Assembly (NCBI RefSeq): GCF_944384735.1
Contig: NZ_CALWUN010000002.1
Location: forward strand, 1-64,000
DNA: 64,000 nucleotides
Source: an uncultured Agathobaculum sp.
GTDB lineage: Bacteria > Bacillota > Clostridia > Oscillospirales > Butyricicoccaceae
Direction: 5' to 3'
The notes under the pieces are model-generated. The model was not told the DNA's origin, searched no databases, and saw only the letters and a list, made by a program, of their open reading frames with translations. Below are positions 34,394 to 43,433 of this stretch, one piece after another (within the stretch, counting starts at the first letter, position 1; every line of letters begins with the position of its first letter). Made by a program: the position numbers and the translations under genes.

Positions 34394-35764
34394 ATGATTC
34401 GGGAAAAGACATTTTATAAATCTTTTATGGTGCTGGCGTTGTCGCTTGCGCTGCAGAACCTGCTGACCTATGGCGTAAATATGATGGATACGCTTATGCT
34501 GGGGCGGTATAGCCAGCATGCCATGAGCGGCGTCAGCTTGTGCAATCAGGTGCAGTACCTGCTGCAAATGCTGGTCGTCGGGGCAGGCGAGGGCGCGGTC
34601 GTGCTGGGGTCGCAGTACTGGGGCAAAGGGAAATTTGAACCCATTCCGCATATCATCGGTGTGGCGCTGCGCTTCGGCGGATCGCTGGCCGTTCTGCTGT
34701 TCGGCATTGTGTTGTTTTTCCCCTACCAGCTGCTGTCACTGTTATCCAATAACGCGGATGTGATTGAGCAAGGGGCGCAGTATTTCCAGATCATTTGCTT
34801 CACTTACATCATTTTTACCGTCACCAATATCCTGGTCGCATCGCTGCGGTCGATCGGTATTGTTAAGATTGGGTACATTATCTCCGGTTCGACCTTAGTC
34901 ATCAACGTCTGCCTGAACTACTGCCTGATTTACGGCAACTTCGGTTTTCCTGAGCTGGGTGTGCGCGGCGCGGCTGTGGCAACGCTGGTTTCACGCTGTG
35001 TCGAGCTGCTGATCGTCATATACTACTTAAAATACAAGGAACACCGTCTCAACCTGACGTTTGGCAAGCTGCTGCACATCGACACCAGCTATATCCGCGA
35101 TTATACGCGCGTTTCCTCCCCGGTGCTGATCAATCAGGCGCTCTGGGGTGTGGCGCAGATGGTGCAGACCGGCATCCTCGGCCATCTGGGCGGTGACGTG
35201 ACCGCAGCCAATGCAATCGCGGTGCAGGTCTTTCAAGTGCTGTCGGTCGTGGCTTATGGCGCGGCGTCGGCCTCCGGCATTGTCGTCGGCCGCACGATCG
35301 GCGAGGGCAACGAGCAGCGGCTGCGCCCGCTGGTGCGCACGCTGCAGGTGCTGTTCCTGACGATCGGCCTTTGCTCCGGCCTGTTGATTTTTTCCCTTCG
35401 CACACCAATCCTGCACCTGTTCGGCGGCTCACTGACAGACAAGGCATACCAATATTCCATGCAGTTCATGCTGGTGCTCGCCATCACGACGGTCGGCACC
35501 GCCTATCAGATGGCCTGTGACAACGGCATCATCCGCGGCGGCGGTGATACCTCGTTCAGTGCCAAGATGAACCTTGTCAGCATGTGGCTGATTATCGTAC
35601 CGTTCTCTGCGATGGCGGCATTCTGGTGGCAGTGCCCGCCGGTCGTCGTTTTCTTCCTGCTCAAATGGGATCAGCTGTATAAGGCTATCCCGGTCGTCAT
35701 TCGTCTGCGCAGCTGGAAATGGGTCAAAAAAGTCACCCGGCCGGTGGATGACGCTGTAACCTGA
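34394..35764 (+). CDS. MATE family efflux transporter
   Basis: A 456-residue multidrug and toxin extrusion protein with 12 predicted membrane segments in two halves. The N-terminal half shows NLLTYGVNMMDTLMLGRYS and GAGEGAVVLGSQYWG; the second half GAASASGIVVGRTIGEGNE. Length is typical. AAGGTG precedes the ATG. The divergent AraC gene implies substrate-induced control. Confidence 0.92.
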   Translation: MIREKTFYKSFMVLALSLALQNLLTYGVNMMDTLMLGRYSQHAMSGVSLCNQVQYLLQMLVVGAGEGAVVLGSQYWGKGKFEPIPHIIGVALRFGGSLAVLLFGIVLFFPYQLLSLLSNNADVIEQGAQYFQIICFTYIIFTVTNILVASLRSIGIVKIGYIISGSTLVINVCLNYCLIYGNFGFPELGVRGAAVATLVSRCVELLIVIYYLKYKEHRLNLTFGKLLHIDTSYIRDYTRVSSPVLINQALWGVAQMVQTGILGHLGGDVTAANAIAVQVFQVLSVVAYGAASASGIVVGRTIGEGNEQRLRPLVRTLQVLFLTIGLCSGLLIFSLRTPILHLFGGSLTDKAYQYSMQFMLVLAITTVGTAYQMACDNGIIRGGGDTSFSAKMNLVSMWLIIVPFSAMAAFWWQCPPVVVFFLLKWDQLYKAIPVVIRLRSWKWVKKVTRPVDDAVT

Positions 35765-35786
35765 ATATTTCTCTTTCTCTCTCCCG

Positions 35787-35814
35787 AAAAGCCGGCCGTT
35801 TGGCCGGTTTTTCT
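35787..35814 (+). terminator. Terminator after the MATE gene
   Basis: CCGGCC and GGCCGG with GTTT loop, followed by TTTTTCT. Confidence 0.8.
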
Positions 35815-35815
35815 G

Positions 35816-35843
35816 TTGACAAACGGATAAAAGATGGTATACT
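35816..35843 (+). promoter_or_regulatory. Promoter of the alaS leader
   Basis: TTGACA (35816-35821), 16-nt spacer and TATACT (35838-35843), a near-consensus promoter directly after the MATE terminator. Confidence 0.85.
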
Positions 35844-35849
35844 GATTAG

Positions 35850-36090
35850 GTAAGTATATCATGCAATGCGATGAGGAAACGAGTTTTCCGTCCGTCGGTA
35901 TCCAGCGAGAGGGGAGAGTGCAAGCCCTCGGCCGAATCGGAAAGCAGCCACTTCCGAGCAGCCCGTGAAAGCGGGCCGTCTGATCCGCGATATCCGATCG
36001 GCTAAGATGCGTCCAGCAGGACGTAGATTAGGGTGGTACCGTGGAAGCATGCTTTCGCCCCTAACAGAGTAGGGCGAAGGCATTTTTTTA
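35850..36090 (+). promoter_or_regulatory. T-box leader of alaS
   Basis: A tRNA-sensing leader. It has stem I elements (GATGAGGAAACGAG start, an AG-rich bulge and GTGCAAGCC), the T-box core AGGGTGGTACCGTGG (36030-36044) and a terminator (12-bp stem 36049-36060 with 36072-36083, then seven T's). Uncharged tRNA-Ala would pair with the T-box and prevent the terminator. Candidate specifier triplets are GCA (35944-35946) or GCC (35947-35949); the choice is uncertain. Confidence 0.92.
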
Positions 36091-36125
36091 TTTGGTAAAA
36101 TTATAATATTGGAGGATAAAGACAA

Positions 36126-38753
36126 ATGCAGTACAGAAGTCTGAACGAACTGCGCGAGATGTACCTGAAGTTTTTTGAAACCAAGGGGCATCTCCGCCTG
36201 CCGAGCTTTTCGCTCATCCCGCAGAACGACCCGTCGCTGCTGCTGATCAACTCGGGCATGGCGCCGATGAAGCCGTACTTCACCGGCGAGCAGGAGCCGC
36301 CGCGCCATCGCGTGACGACCTGCCAGAAGTGCATCCGCACGGGCGACATCGAGAATGTAGGCAAGACCGCGCGCCACGGCACGTTCTTTGAAATGCTGGG
36401 CAATTTCTCGTTTGGCGATTACTTCAAGAAGGAAGCGATTGCGTGGAGCTGGGAATTCCTGACCAGCCCGGAGTGGGTCGGCATTGACCCCGACCGCCTG
36501 TATCCGTCGATCTATCAGGATGATGAGGAAGCGTTTGAGATTTGGAACAAGGACATCGGTATCCCGGCCGAGCGCATCTTCCGCTTCGGCAAGGAGGATA
36601 ACTTCTGGGAGCACGGTTCCGGCCCCTGCGGCCCCTGCTCGGAAATCTATTATGACCGAGGCCAGGGATATGGCTGCGGCAAGCCGGGCTGCACGGTCGG
36701 CTGCGACTGTGACCGCTATATGGAGGTTTGGAACAACGTATTCTCGCAGTTCGACAACGACGGCAACGGTAACTACACCGAGCTCAAGCAAAAGAACATC
36801 GACACCGGCATGGGTTTAGAGCGTCTGGCCTGTGTGGTGCAGGGCGTTGGCTCGCTGTTCGACGTCGACACCGTCCGCAACATCACCAACAAGGTGTCCG
36901 AGATTGCGGGCAAGCACTACGGCGACAGCGAAAAGACCGATATTTCGCTCCGCGTCGTCACCGACCACATCCGTTCGACCGTTATGATGATCTGCGACGG
37001 CGTCATCCCGTCCAACGAAGGCCGCGGCTATGTGCTGCGCCGCCTGCTGCGCCGCGCCGCGCGTCACGGTAAGCTGCTCGGCATCGACCGTCCGTTCCTG
37101 TCCGAGGTGGCGACGACCGTCATCAGCGAGTCCGGCGGCGCGTATCCCGAGCTGGTTGAAAAGCAGAAGTATATCCACAAGGTCATTGAAAACGAGGAAG
37201 CCAGCTTCAACAAGACGATCGACAGCGGCCTGAATATCCTCAATGAGCGCATCGCGGCGGCGGATGGCAAGGAATTGCCCGCGGCGGATGCGTTCCAGCT
37301 GTACGATACCTACGGTTTCCCGATCGACCTGACGCTCGAGATCCTCGAGGAGCAGGGCATGACCACCAACCGCGACGAGTTTGACCGACTGATGAACGAA
37401 CAGCGCGAGCGTGCGCGCGAGGACCGCAAGAAGATGGGTGATCTGGGCTGGCAGAGCGAGGATCTCGGCCTGGACAAGTCGATCAAGACCCGTTTTGACG
37501 GTTATGAGACGCTGGGCGAGGCAGCGCAGGTGTTGGCCATCGTCAACGAGGGCGAGCCGTCCGGTGCAGCCGCCAAGGGCGAAAAGATCACCGTTGTGCT
37601 CGACCACACCCCGTTCTACGCGGAAATGGGCGGTCAGATTGGCGACCACGGCATTTTGGAAGGCAAGAACGGCGTCGTGACCGTGTCCGACGTGCAAAAG
37701 ACCAAGGACGGCAAGTATATGCATATCGGTGTTGTCACCGAGGGCGAAATTTCGGTCGACGATGAGGTGCAGGCCAAGGTCGACGCGGAATACCGCCAGT
37801 CGATCTGCCGCGCGCACACCTCGACCCACCTGCTGCAAAAGGCGCTGCGCCGCGTGCTGGGCGACCACGTCGAGCAGGCCGGCTCCTATACTGCCAACGA
37901 CCATATCCGCTTTGACTTCACGCACTTTGCGGCGCTGACGCCCGAGGAGCTTGCGCAGGTCGAAGCGCTGGTCAACGAGGATATCCTTGCGGGCTACCCG
38001 GTTATCACCGAGGAAATGGGCATTGACGAGGCCAAGAAGAAGGGTGCGATGGCGCTGTTCGGCGAGAAGTACGGCGCGGTCGTCCGCGTAGTGCAGGCTG
38101 GTGACTCGGTTGAGCTGTGCGGCGGCACCCATCTGGACAACACCGCCAAGGCGGGTTCGTTCAAGATCATCGGCGAGGCGTCGGTCGCGGCCGGTGTGCG
38201 CCGCATCGAGGCAGTTACCGGCAAGGCCGTGCTCAGCTATCTCAACGAGCGCCAGCACATCCTGAGCGAGGCATCCGCCGCGCTCAAGACCTCTCCGAAC
38301 GAGCTGCCCGCCAAGATCGAGCAGACGGTCGGTGAACTGCGCACCATGACTAAGAAAATTGAAAAGCTCAACGGTAAGGTTGCATCGCTGCAAATGGTCG
38401 ACCTGCTCAACGTCGCGCGCGACGTCAAGGGCGTCAACGTCATCGCGACCAAGATGGAGGACGCTTCTGCCGAAACGCTGCGTACAATGGGCGATAATGT
38501 AAAGGAAAAAGCGCCGAATATGGTTGCTGTCCTGTCTGCGGTCAACGATGGTAAGATCAATCTGCTGTGCGTTTGCGGCGCGGAAGCCGTCAAAAAGGGC
38601 GCGCATGCCGGTAAGATCATCAAGGAAGTTGCCAAGATGGTTGGCGGCGGCGGCGGCGGCCGTCCGGACAGCGCAACGGCTGGCGGCAAGCAGCCGGAAA
38701 AATTGGAAGCAGCGCTCGAAGCGGTCAACAATATTGTTGAAGCGCAGCTCTGA
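36126..38753 (+). CDS. alaS: Alanine-tRNA ligase
   Basis: An 875-residue class II synthetase. Catalytic domain motifs (INSGMAPMKPYF, GCGKPGCTVGCDCDRYMEVWN), the tRNA-binding region (GRGYVLRRLLRRAARHG), the editing domain (RAHTSTHLLQKALR with HxxxH, CGGTHLDNT) and the C-terminal DHHA1/C-Ala domain (GGGGGGRPDSATAGGK) are all present. GGAGG is 9 nt before the ATG. Its expression is controlled by the T-box upstream. Confidence 0.97.
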   Translation: MQYRSLNELREMYLKFFETKGHLRLPSFSLIPQNDPSLLLINSGMAPMKPYFTGEQEPPRHRVTTCQKCIRTGDIENVGKTARHGTFFEMLGNFSFGDYFKKEAIAWSWEFLTSPEWVGIDPDRLYPSIYQDDEEAFEIWNKDIGIPAERIFRFGKEDNFWEHGSGPCGPCSEIYYDRGQGYGCGKPGCTVGCDCDRYMEVWNNVFSQFDNDGNGNYTELKQKNIDTGMGLERLACVVQGVGSLFDVDTVRNITNKVSEIAGKHYGDSEKTDISLRVVTDHIRSTVMMICDGVIPSNEGRGYVLRRLLRRAARHGKLLGIDRPFLSEVATTVISESGGAYPELVEKQKYIHKVIENEEASFNKTIDSGLNILNERIAAADGKELPAADAFQLYDTYGFPIDLTLEILEEQGMTTNRDEFDRLMNEQRERAREDRKKMGDLGWQSEDLGLDKSIKTRFDGYETLGEAAQVLAIVNEGEPSGAAAKGEKITVVLDHTPFYAEMGGQIGDHGILEGKNGVVTVSDVQKTKDGKYMHIGVVTEGEISVDDEVQAKVDAEYRQSICRAHTSTHLLQKALRRVLGDHVEQAGSYTANDHIRFDFTHFAALTPEELAQVEALVNEDILAGYPVITEEMGIDEAKKKGAMALFGEKYGAVVRVVQAGDSVELCGGTHLDNTAKAGSFKIIGEASVAAGVRRIEAVTGKAVLSYLNERQHILSEASAALKTSPNELPAKIEQTVGELRTMTKKIEKLNGKVASLQMVDLLNVARDVKGVNVIATKMEDASAETLRTMGDNVKEKAPNMVAVLSAVNDGKINLLCVCGAEAVKKGAHAGKIIKEVAKMVGGGGGGRPDSATAGGKQPEKLEAALEAVNNIVEAQL

Positions 38754-38796
38754 ATCGGCTATAATAAAGGTAGCCCAATAGAAAGGAGCAGTTTGC

Positions 38797-39135
38797 ATGC
38801 AGGATTGCCTGTTCTGTAAAATCGTAGCAGGGGAGATCCCCTCGAAAAAGGTCTATGAGGATGAGCAATGCTATGCCTTTTATGACATCGACCCACAGGC
38901 GCCGACGCATTTTCTCGTGATCCCCAAGCAGCACATTCAATCGGTTGCTGCGGTGGACGCGGGCAACAGTGCGGTCGTGGCGCACTGCTTTGAAGTAATC
39001 GCCAAGGTCGCCAAGGACCTGGGCCTGGAAAGCTTCCGCGTGGTGTCCAACATCGGCGAGCAGGCCGGGCAGAGTGTGTTCCACCTGCATTTCCATGTGC
39101 TTTCCGGCCGCGATATGACCTGGCCGCCGGGCTGA
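38797..39135 (+). CDS. HIT family nucleotide-binding protein
   Basis: A 112-residue histidine triad hydrolase of the HinT group, acting on nucleoside phosphoramidates and related compounds. CLFCKIVAGEIPSKKVYED at the N-terminus carries a CxxC pair; the triad is SVFHLHFHVL. AAAGGAG precedes the ATG. It lies 43 nt after alaS. Confidence 0.95.
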   Translation: MQDCLFCKIVAGEIPSKKVYEDEQCYAFYDIDPQAPTHFLVIPKQHIQSVAAVDAGNSAVVAHCFEVIAKVAKDLGLESFRVVSNIGEQAGQSVFHLHFHVLSGRDMTWPPG

Positions 39136-39142
39136 TATGCGC

Positions 39143-39176
39143 AAAAAAGAAGTGGCAAAACCGCCACTTCTTTTTT
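39143..39176 (+). terminator. Terminator after the HIT gene
   Basis: A 10-bp stem (39147-39156 with 39163-39172) and six T's; ends the alaS-HIT unit. Confidence 0.9.
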
Positions 39177-39216
39177 CTCACCGAGCGTTATGTGCAGATA
39201 GGGGAGGGGAGACGGA

Positions 39217-41451
39217 ATGTACGAACGTCCGCTGGTATTTTTGGTGCCTGCCGCGGCGGCGGCAATATTTGCTGCGGTCTGCCTGGATGTATCGCTCTCA
39301 CCCAGTCTGGCGCTCGTGCTGGCAGCGGTTTTCCTTGGGGCGGGCGGTGCGCTCACCGGACGGCGGTACCTGTTCACACTGTGCTGTATGCTTGCCGCTG
39401 CGTCCATCGCACTGGCCGGTGTGACGGTCTATCAGCGCATTTTTGTTTCACCGGTGCGTGAGCTGAACGGCAAGCATGCTGAAATCACCGCGACCGTGTT
39501 GCAGGATGCCGAGGTCTACGAGGACAGTCAGCGCGCCGAACTGTCGGTAGATGACAATGACGTACTGCCGCGCAGCTTCAAAATGTATTGTTATCTGCCG
39601 CTGACAGAAATGCCGTTACTCGCCGGAGACCGCGTCAAGGTCAATGTTGTATTTTATCTGCCGGGCGATACCGAGGGGTTTGACCGTGCGGCCTACCAGG
39701 CATCCGACGGCTGCTTTATCGCGGCGTCCTACACCGAGACCGAAGATGATGCACCGGTTTCTTTTGCTGTCACGCAGACGGACAACCCATCGCCGCGCTG
39801 GCTGCCCAACCGCATTGCGCGGTTTTGCAAGCAAGCTGTGTCGGGGGCGCTGCCTGCACGGGAAGCCGGATTGCTGACCGGCCTGCTCATCGGGGACAAG
39901 ACCGGCATTGCGGATGCGGATACGCTTTCGCTGCGCATTGCAGGATTGAGCCATTTGGTCGCGGTATCCGGCTTGCATGTCGGCTTTCTGGTCGCATTCT
40001 GTTATCTGTTGTTTGGACGGCGCTTGGGCACGTATCTGTCGGTACCGCTCATCCTGCTGTTCGTGCCCATCGCCGGGGCGTCACCGTCGGTCATCCGTGC
40101 GGCGGTCATGTACCTGATCGCTGCGGGCGCTTTTCTGACCAAACGGGAGGCGAATACGCTCAATTCCCTTTTTGCGGCACTGGGATTGCTGCTTGTGCAG
40201 AATCCCTATGCGATTGCGAGCTTGAGCTTGCAGCTCTCCTTTGCGGCTACGCTCGGCTTGGTGCTGTTTGCCGGGAAAATGCAGCGCAAGCTGCTGCATC
40301 CATTCCGCAATTGTCCCAAGCCTGTGCGTAAGATAGCCGCCGCGATAGCGGGCGCACTGTCCTGCACCATCTGTGCAACGATCTTTACCGCACCGATCTT
40401 GCTTTCTTCGTTCGGCTATATCTCGATCCTGTCGGTTCTGAGCAACCTTGCCGTCGTCGGCGTGACGGCATTCGTATTTATCGCAGGGTTCCTGCTGTGT
40501 ATTGCGGCAGCAGTATGCCCGCCTGCGGTGCCGTTTTTTGCCGCAGTTACCAAGCCGCCGCTGGATTACATCCTCTGGGTGGGGGAGCGCGTGTCCGCTA
40601 TCCCATTCGGGATGGTGGACTGGGGCGATGGCTTTGGCCTGGCCGCATTGGCCGTATTTGGTGCGGCAGTCCTGCTTTGGTTGTTGGCCGGCAGCCATGT
40701 CAAGTGGAACATCGTGCTGCCGCTTGTCTGTGTGCTGCTGGCTGGTTTGAGCGGCGCAAGCGCCTACCAATACCGCAGCAGCTATCGCGTAACCTACCTT
40801 CCTTGCGGGTCAGGGCAAGCGATTATCGTCGCGGATGCGCGTCAGGCAACGCTCATTGACTGCGCGGGCGACGGCGGCTATCGCAATGCGGCCGAACTGG
40901 TGACGGAATGGATGCGGATGAACGGGGTGTCCCGATTGGATACGCTGATTCTGACGGCCGTGGACAAGGGGCACGCGCGCGACCTGCCCGCATTGCTGGA
41001 AGCAGTCGAGATAGGGAAGATTATCATCCCGTCCGGGTGCAAGGAAACCAAAAACAATGCCGATCTGCTCGCGCTGTGCGCGCAGCATGACGCGCAGGAG
41101 GTTCCGGATACCCAAACCCTGTCTGCCGGGGATGTCTCGCTAACCGTTTTTCCGGTGACAGACGGTAAGCTCGGTGTGCGGATCGCAGAAGAAATCCTTG
41201 TGCTGCACAGTCCGACGCAGAAGCAACTTGCAGCATTTTTACAAACGGCCTCGGTCACTGCGCCGGAAGTCGTGTTATCAGAACGCAATCTGGAGGATAC
41301 AGAACTGCTCGGGCAGGCGCTGGAACAGCTTGGTGCGGAACGACTGGTCATGCAGGCCGGATTTACTGACCTGCCCAGCCGCCTATGCGGTCTGCCGGTA
41401 GAAAGCCCGTACCGTGTCGGTGAACTGACGCGCCAATACCCAAAGGAGTGA
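39217..41451 (+). CDS. comEC: ComEC/Rec2 DNA uptake channel, degenerate MBL domain
   Basis: A 744-residue protein: DUF4131 region with membrane segments (1-75), OB-like soluble part, then the Competence domain (about 215-500; LLTGLLIGDKTGI, AGLSHLVAVSGLHVGF, SVIRAAVMYLIAAG) with about 10 membrane segments. The C-terminal beta-lactamase-like domain (about 525-744) has LIDCAGDGG but its HxHxDH metal motif is replaced by TAVDKGH (about residue 580), so nuclease activity is doubtful. The neighbouring holA position is the common comEC-holA order. Competence in this host is unproven. Confidence 0.88.
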   Translation: MYERPLVFLVPAAAAAIFAAVCLDVSLSPSLALVLAAVFLGAGGALTGRRYLFTLCCMLAAASIALAGVTVYQRIFVSPVRELNGKHAEITATVLQDAEVYEDSQRAELSVDDNDVLPRSFKMYCYLPLTEMPLLAGDRVKVNVVFYLPGDTEGFDRAAYQASDGCFIAASYTETEDDAPVSFAVTQTDNPSPRWLPNRIARFCKQAVSGALPAREAGLLTGLLIGDKTGIADADTLSLRIAGLSHLVAVSGLHVGFLVAFCYLLFGRRLGTYLSVPLILLFVPIAGASPSVIRAAVMYLIAAGAFLTKREANTLNSLFAALGLLLVQNPYAIASLSLQLSFAATLGLVLFAGKMQRKLLHPFRNCPKPVRKIAAAIAGALSCTICATIFTAPILLSSFGYISILSVLSNLAVVGVTAFVFIAGFLLCIAAAVCPPAVPFFAAVTKPPLDYILWVGERVSAIPFGMVDWGDGFGLAALAVFGAAVLLWLLAGSHVKWNIVLPLVCVLLAGLSGASAYQYRSSYRVTYLPCGSGQAIIVADARQATLIDCAGDGGYRNAAELVTEWMRMNGVSRLDTLILTAVDKGHARDLPALLEAVEIGKIIIPSGCKETKNNADLLALCAQHDAQEVPDTQTLSAGDVSLTVFPVTDGKLGVRIAEEILVLHSPTQKQLAAFLQTASVTAPEVVLSERNLEDTELLGQALEQLGAERLVMQAGFTDLPSRLCGLPVESPYRVGELTRQYPKE

Positions 41452-41456
41452 CCCTT

Positions 41457-42506
41457 GTGCCCGCAGAAAAGAATAAAAAAAACGGTAAGGCCCAGCTGAT
41501 CCGGGACTTGAAAGACGGCACCTTTGCACCGCTTTACCTCATTTACGGTGAAGAAAGCTATCTGAAGGAATATTACCTGAAGCAGCTGCGGGAAAAGGTA
41601 ATCGACCCGGCGTTTGCTGATTTTAATCTGGTCGAACTGGAAGGGAAGGGGCTGACGCCGGAGCAATTATCCGAGGCGATCGACAGCTACCCGGCCATGT
41701 CGGAGAAAAAGCTGGTTATTGTGACGGATTTCGACCTGTTCAAGCCGCCTGCGGGTTTTGCCGACCAGTTGCCGGCACTACTGGGCGACTTGCCGGATTA
41801 TCTTTGCCTGGTGTTCTACTATGATATTTTAGAAGGCACGCCGGATAAGCGCACAAAGCTATACAAACAGCTGGACAAAAGAGCCTGCTTTGCAGATTTT
41901 TCCCGCATGGAGGAGCGGGAACTCATCGCGTGGATTGAGCGGCGTGCCAAAGCGCTCGATCGTTTTATCGCGCCGGATGATGCGGCATATCTGATTTTCC
42001 TGTGCGGCAATGATATGACCAACCTTGCTGGTGAGATTGAAAAGGCTGCAGCACATTCGACGACAGGTGAAATCAAAAAATACAACATTGATGCCGTATG
42101 CTCTCCTGTATTGGATGCCGTGGTGTTTGATCTGACAGATGCGATCACAGCCGGAAAATTCGGGCATGCCGTCGCTCTTGTCGGCGAATTGATTGCACAG
42201 AAAAACAATGAGGTGATGATTTTCACCACGATAACACGGCATATCCAGCGCCTGTATGCGGCCAAGCTGTGCGCCGAGGCGCGTGCAGGGGAAAAGCAGC
42301 TGATGGAGATGATCGGCTCCAAATCGCCGTACTATGCGCGGCAGCTGCAAAATGCGGCACGGCGCGTATCATTACCTTGGCTGCGTCGGGCAGCCATGCT
42401 GTGCGGCGAAACGGATGCAGCGCTCAAAGGCAGCGCAGTTGACCGGCAAAAACAGATCGAACTGGCGCTATTGGCCATGGCAGCGCCGGAGGAGGGGAGA
42501 CCGTGA
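41457..42506 (+). CDS. holA: DNA polymerase III subunit delta
   Basis: A 349-residue clamp loader subunit: N-terminal AAA-like fold (PLYLIYGEESYLKEYYL, VIVTDFDLFKPP) and the C-terminal collar domain (KSPYYARQLQNAARRVS). AAGGAG lies 8 nt before GTG at 41457, which is preferred to a GTG overlapping that site. The stop overlaps the next gene's GTG by 4 nt. Confidence 0.9.
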   Translation: MPAEKNKKNGKAQLIRDLKDGTFAPLYLIYGEESYLKEYYLKQLREKVIDPAFADFNLVELEGKGLTPEQLSEAIDSYPAMSEKKLVIVTDFDLFKPPAGFADQLPALLGDLPDYLCLVFYYDILEGTPDKRTKLYKQLDKRACFADFSRMEERELIAWIERRAKALDRFIAPDDAAYLIFLCGNDMTNLAGEIEKAAAHSTTGEIKKYNIDAVCSPVLDAVVFDLTDAITAGKFGHAVALVGELIAQKNNEVMIFTTITRHIQRLYAAKLCAEARAGEKQLMEMIGSKSPYYARQLQNAARRVSLPWLRRAAMLCGETDAALKGSAVDRQKQIELALLAMAAPEEGRP

Positions 42507-43108
42507 TCCGTGTGCACGAAGCGATTTTGGTCGAGGGCCGGTATGATGTCAATGCAGTACGTCAGGTAGTAGACGCAGTTGTGTTAGAAACCGGGGGCTT
42601 CCGTATATTCAACGATAAGGATCAGCTACGTCTGCTGCGGCGCATTGCTTCTGCGCGCGGCCTGATCTTGCTCACCGACAGCGATGGCGCAGGCTTTGTC
42701 ATCCGCAATTATCTCAAGGGCGCATTGCCGGCAGGGCGCATCAAGCAGGCGTATATCCCGGATATCCAAGGCAAGGAGCGCCGCAAGCGGCACGGCTCCA
42801 AGGAAGGCAAACTGGGGGTGGAAGGCATGCGGCCGAATGTCATTTTACAGGCGCTGCGCCGTGCCGGCGCCACCTTTGAGCAGGAGGGGGATGCGCCGGA
42901 GGCCGACCATGCCCCCATCACCAAAGCAGATTTCTATGCGTGGGGACTGTCCGGCCACCCGGACAGCGCCAAGCGCCGTGCCGCGGTGCTGCATGCGCTG
43001 GACCTACCTGCACATATGACGGCAAACGCCCTGCTTGCGTTTATCAACGCAGTTGGCACACGCGAGGAGATCGGGCAAATCATCCGGCAGGCCGGGGCAG
43101 GGGATTGA
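42503..43108 (+). CDS. rnmV: Ribonuclease M5
   Basis: A 201-residue Toprim nuclease that matures 5S rRNA. AILVEGRYDVNAV (Toprim Glu) and LLTDSDGAGFVIRNYL (Asp pair) are the metal motifs; the C-terminal DUF4093 region contains TKADFYAWGLSGHPDSAKRR. The GTG start overlaps the holA stop (GTGA), so it is translationally coupled. Confidence 0.93.
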   Translation: MIRVHEAILVEGRYDVNAVRQVVDAVVLETGGFRIFNDKDQLRLLRRIASARGLILLTDSDGAGFVIRNYLKGALPAGRIKQAYIPDIQGKERRKRHGSKEGKLGVEGMRPNVILQALRRAGATFEQEGDAPEADHAPITKADFYAWGLSGHPDSAKRRAAVLHALDLPAHMTANALLAFINAVGTREEIGQIIRQAGAGD

Positions 43109-43133
43109 CAATCCTGCCTCCCCGCCGTATAAT
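43105..43133 (+). promoter_or_regulatory. Consensus promoter of the ribU leader
   Basis: TTGACA (43105-43110), 17-nt spacer, TATAAT (43128-43133): a perfect sigma-A consensus that overlaps the rnmV stop codon. Confidence 0.9.
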
Positions 43134-43152
43134 GTTGCTGAAGGCAACGCTG

Positions 43153-43175
43153 TGTCCTCTGTCTGGACGTTTTTT
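43153..43175 (+). terminator. Weak hairpin with T run upstream of the riboswitch
   Basis: GTCC and GGAC with a 7-nt loop, then six T's. It could be an early terminator between the strong promoter and the riboswitch. Alternative pairing AAGGCAAC (43141-43148) with GTTGCCTT (43199-43206) may compete with it. Confidence 0.35.
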
Positions 43176-43220
43176 AATCGTTCTGGCCGATGGATGATGT
43201 TGCCTTGAAAAATGAAAGTT

Positions 43221-43345
43221 CTGTTTCAGGGCGGAGTGAAATTCTCCACCGGCAGTATACGGGCCAATGCCCGAGAGTCTGCGAGCCGCAAGGCATGACG
43301 GGTGAAAATCCCGACCGACGGTTATAGTCCGGATGGAAGAAACAG
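43221..43345 (+). promoter_or_regulatory. FMN riboswitch (RFN element)
   Basis: P1 is CTGTTTC (43221-43227) with GAAACAG (43339-43345). The conserved RFN core is present: GGGCGGAGTGAAATTC then CACCGGC, CCGAGAGTC and GCGAGCC, and the GACGGTTATAGTCCGGATGG end. FMN binding would cut ribU expression via the following terminator. Confidence 0.97.
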
Positions 43346-43365
43346 GTGTATTCCGGTACGTCTGC

Positions 43366-43396
43366 GCCCTTGGAGTCCGTCTCCGAGGGCTTTTTT
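43366..43396 (+). terminator. Riboswitch terminator before ribU
   Basis: A 9-10 bp stem (GCCCTTGGAG with CTCCGAGGGC) and 5-nt loop followed by six T's, 20 nt after the RFN element. Expression platform of the riboswitch. Confidence 0.9.
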
Positions 43397-43433
43397 GATT
43401 CCCGGCAGAACGCTGAAAAGGGGAAAGCCTATC

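Noticed and set aside
36816..38798. 660-codon open frame antisense to alaS
   Set aside because: Shadow of alaS codon bias; no SD and no recognisable domain.
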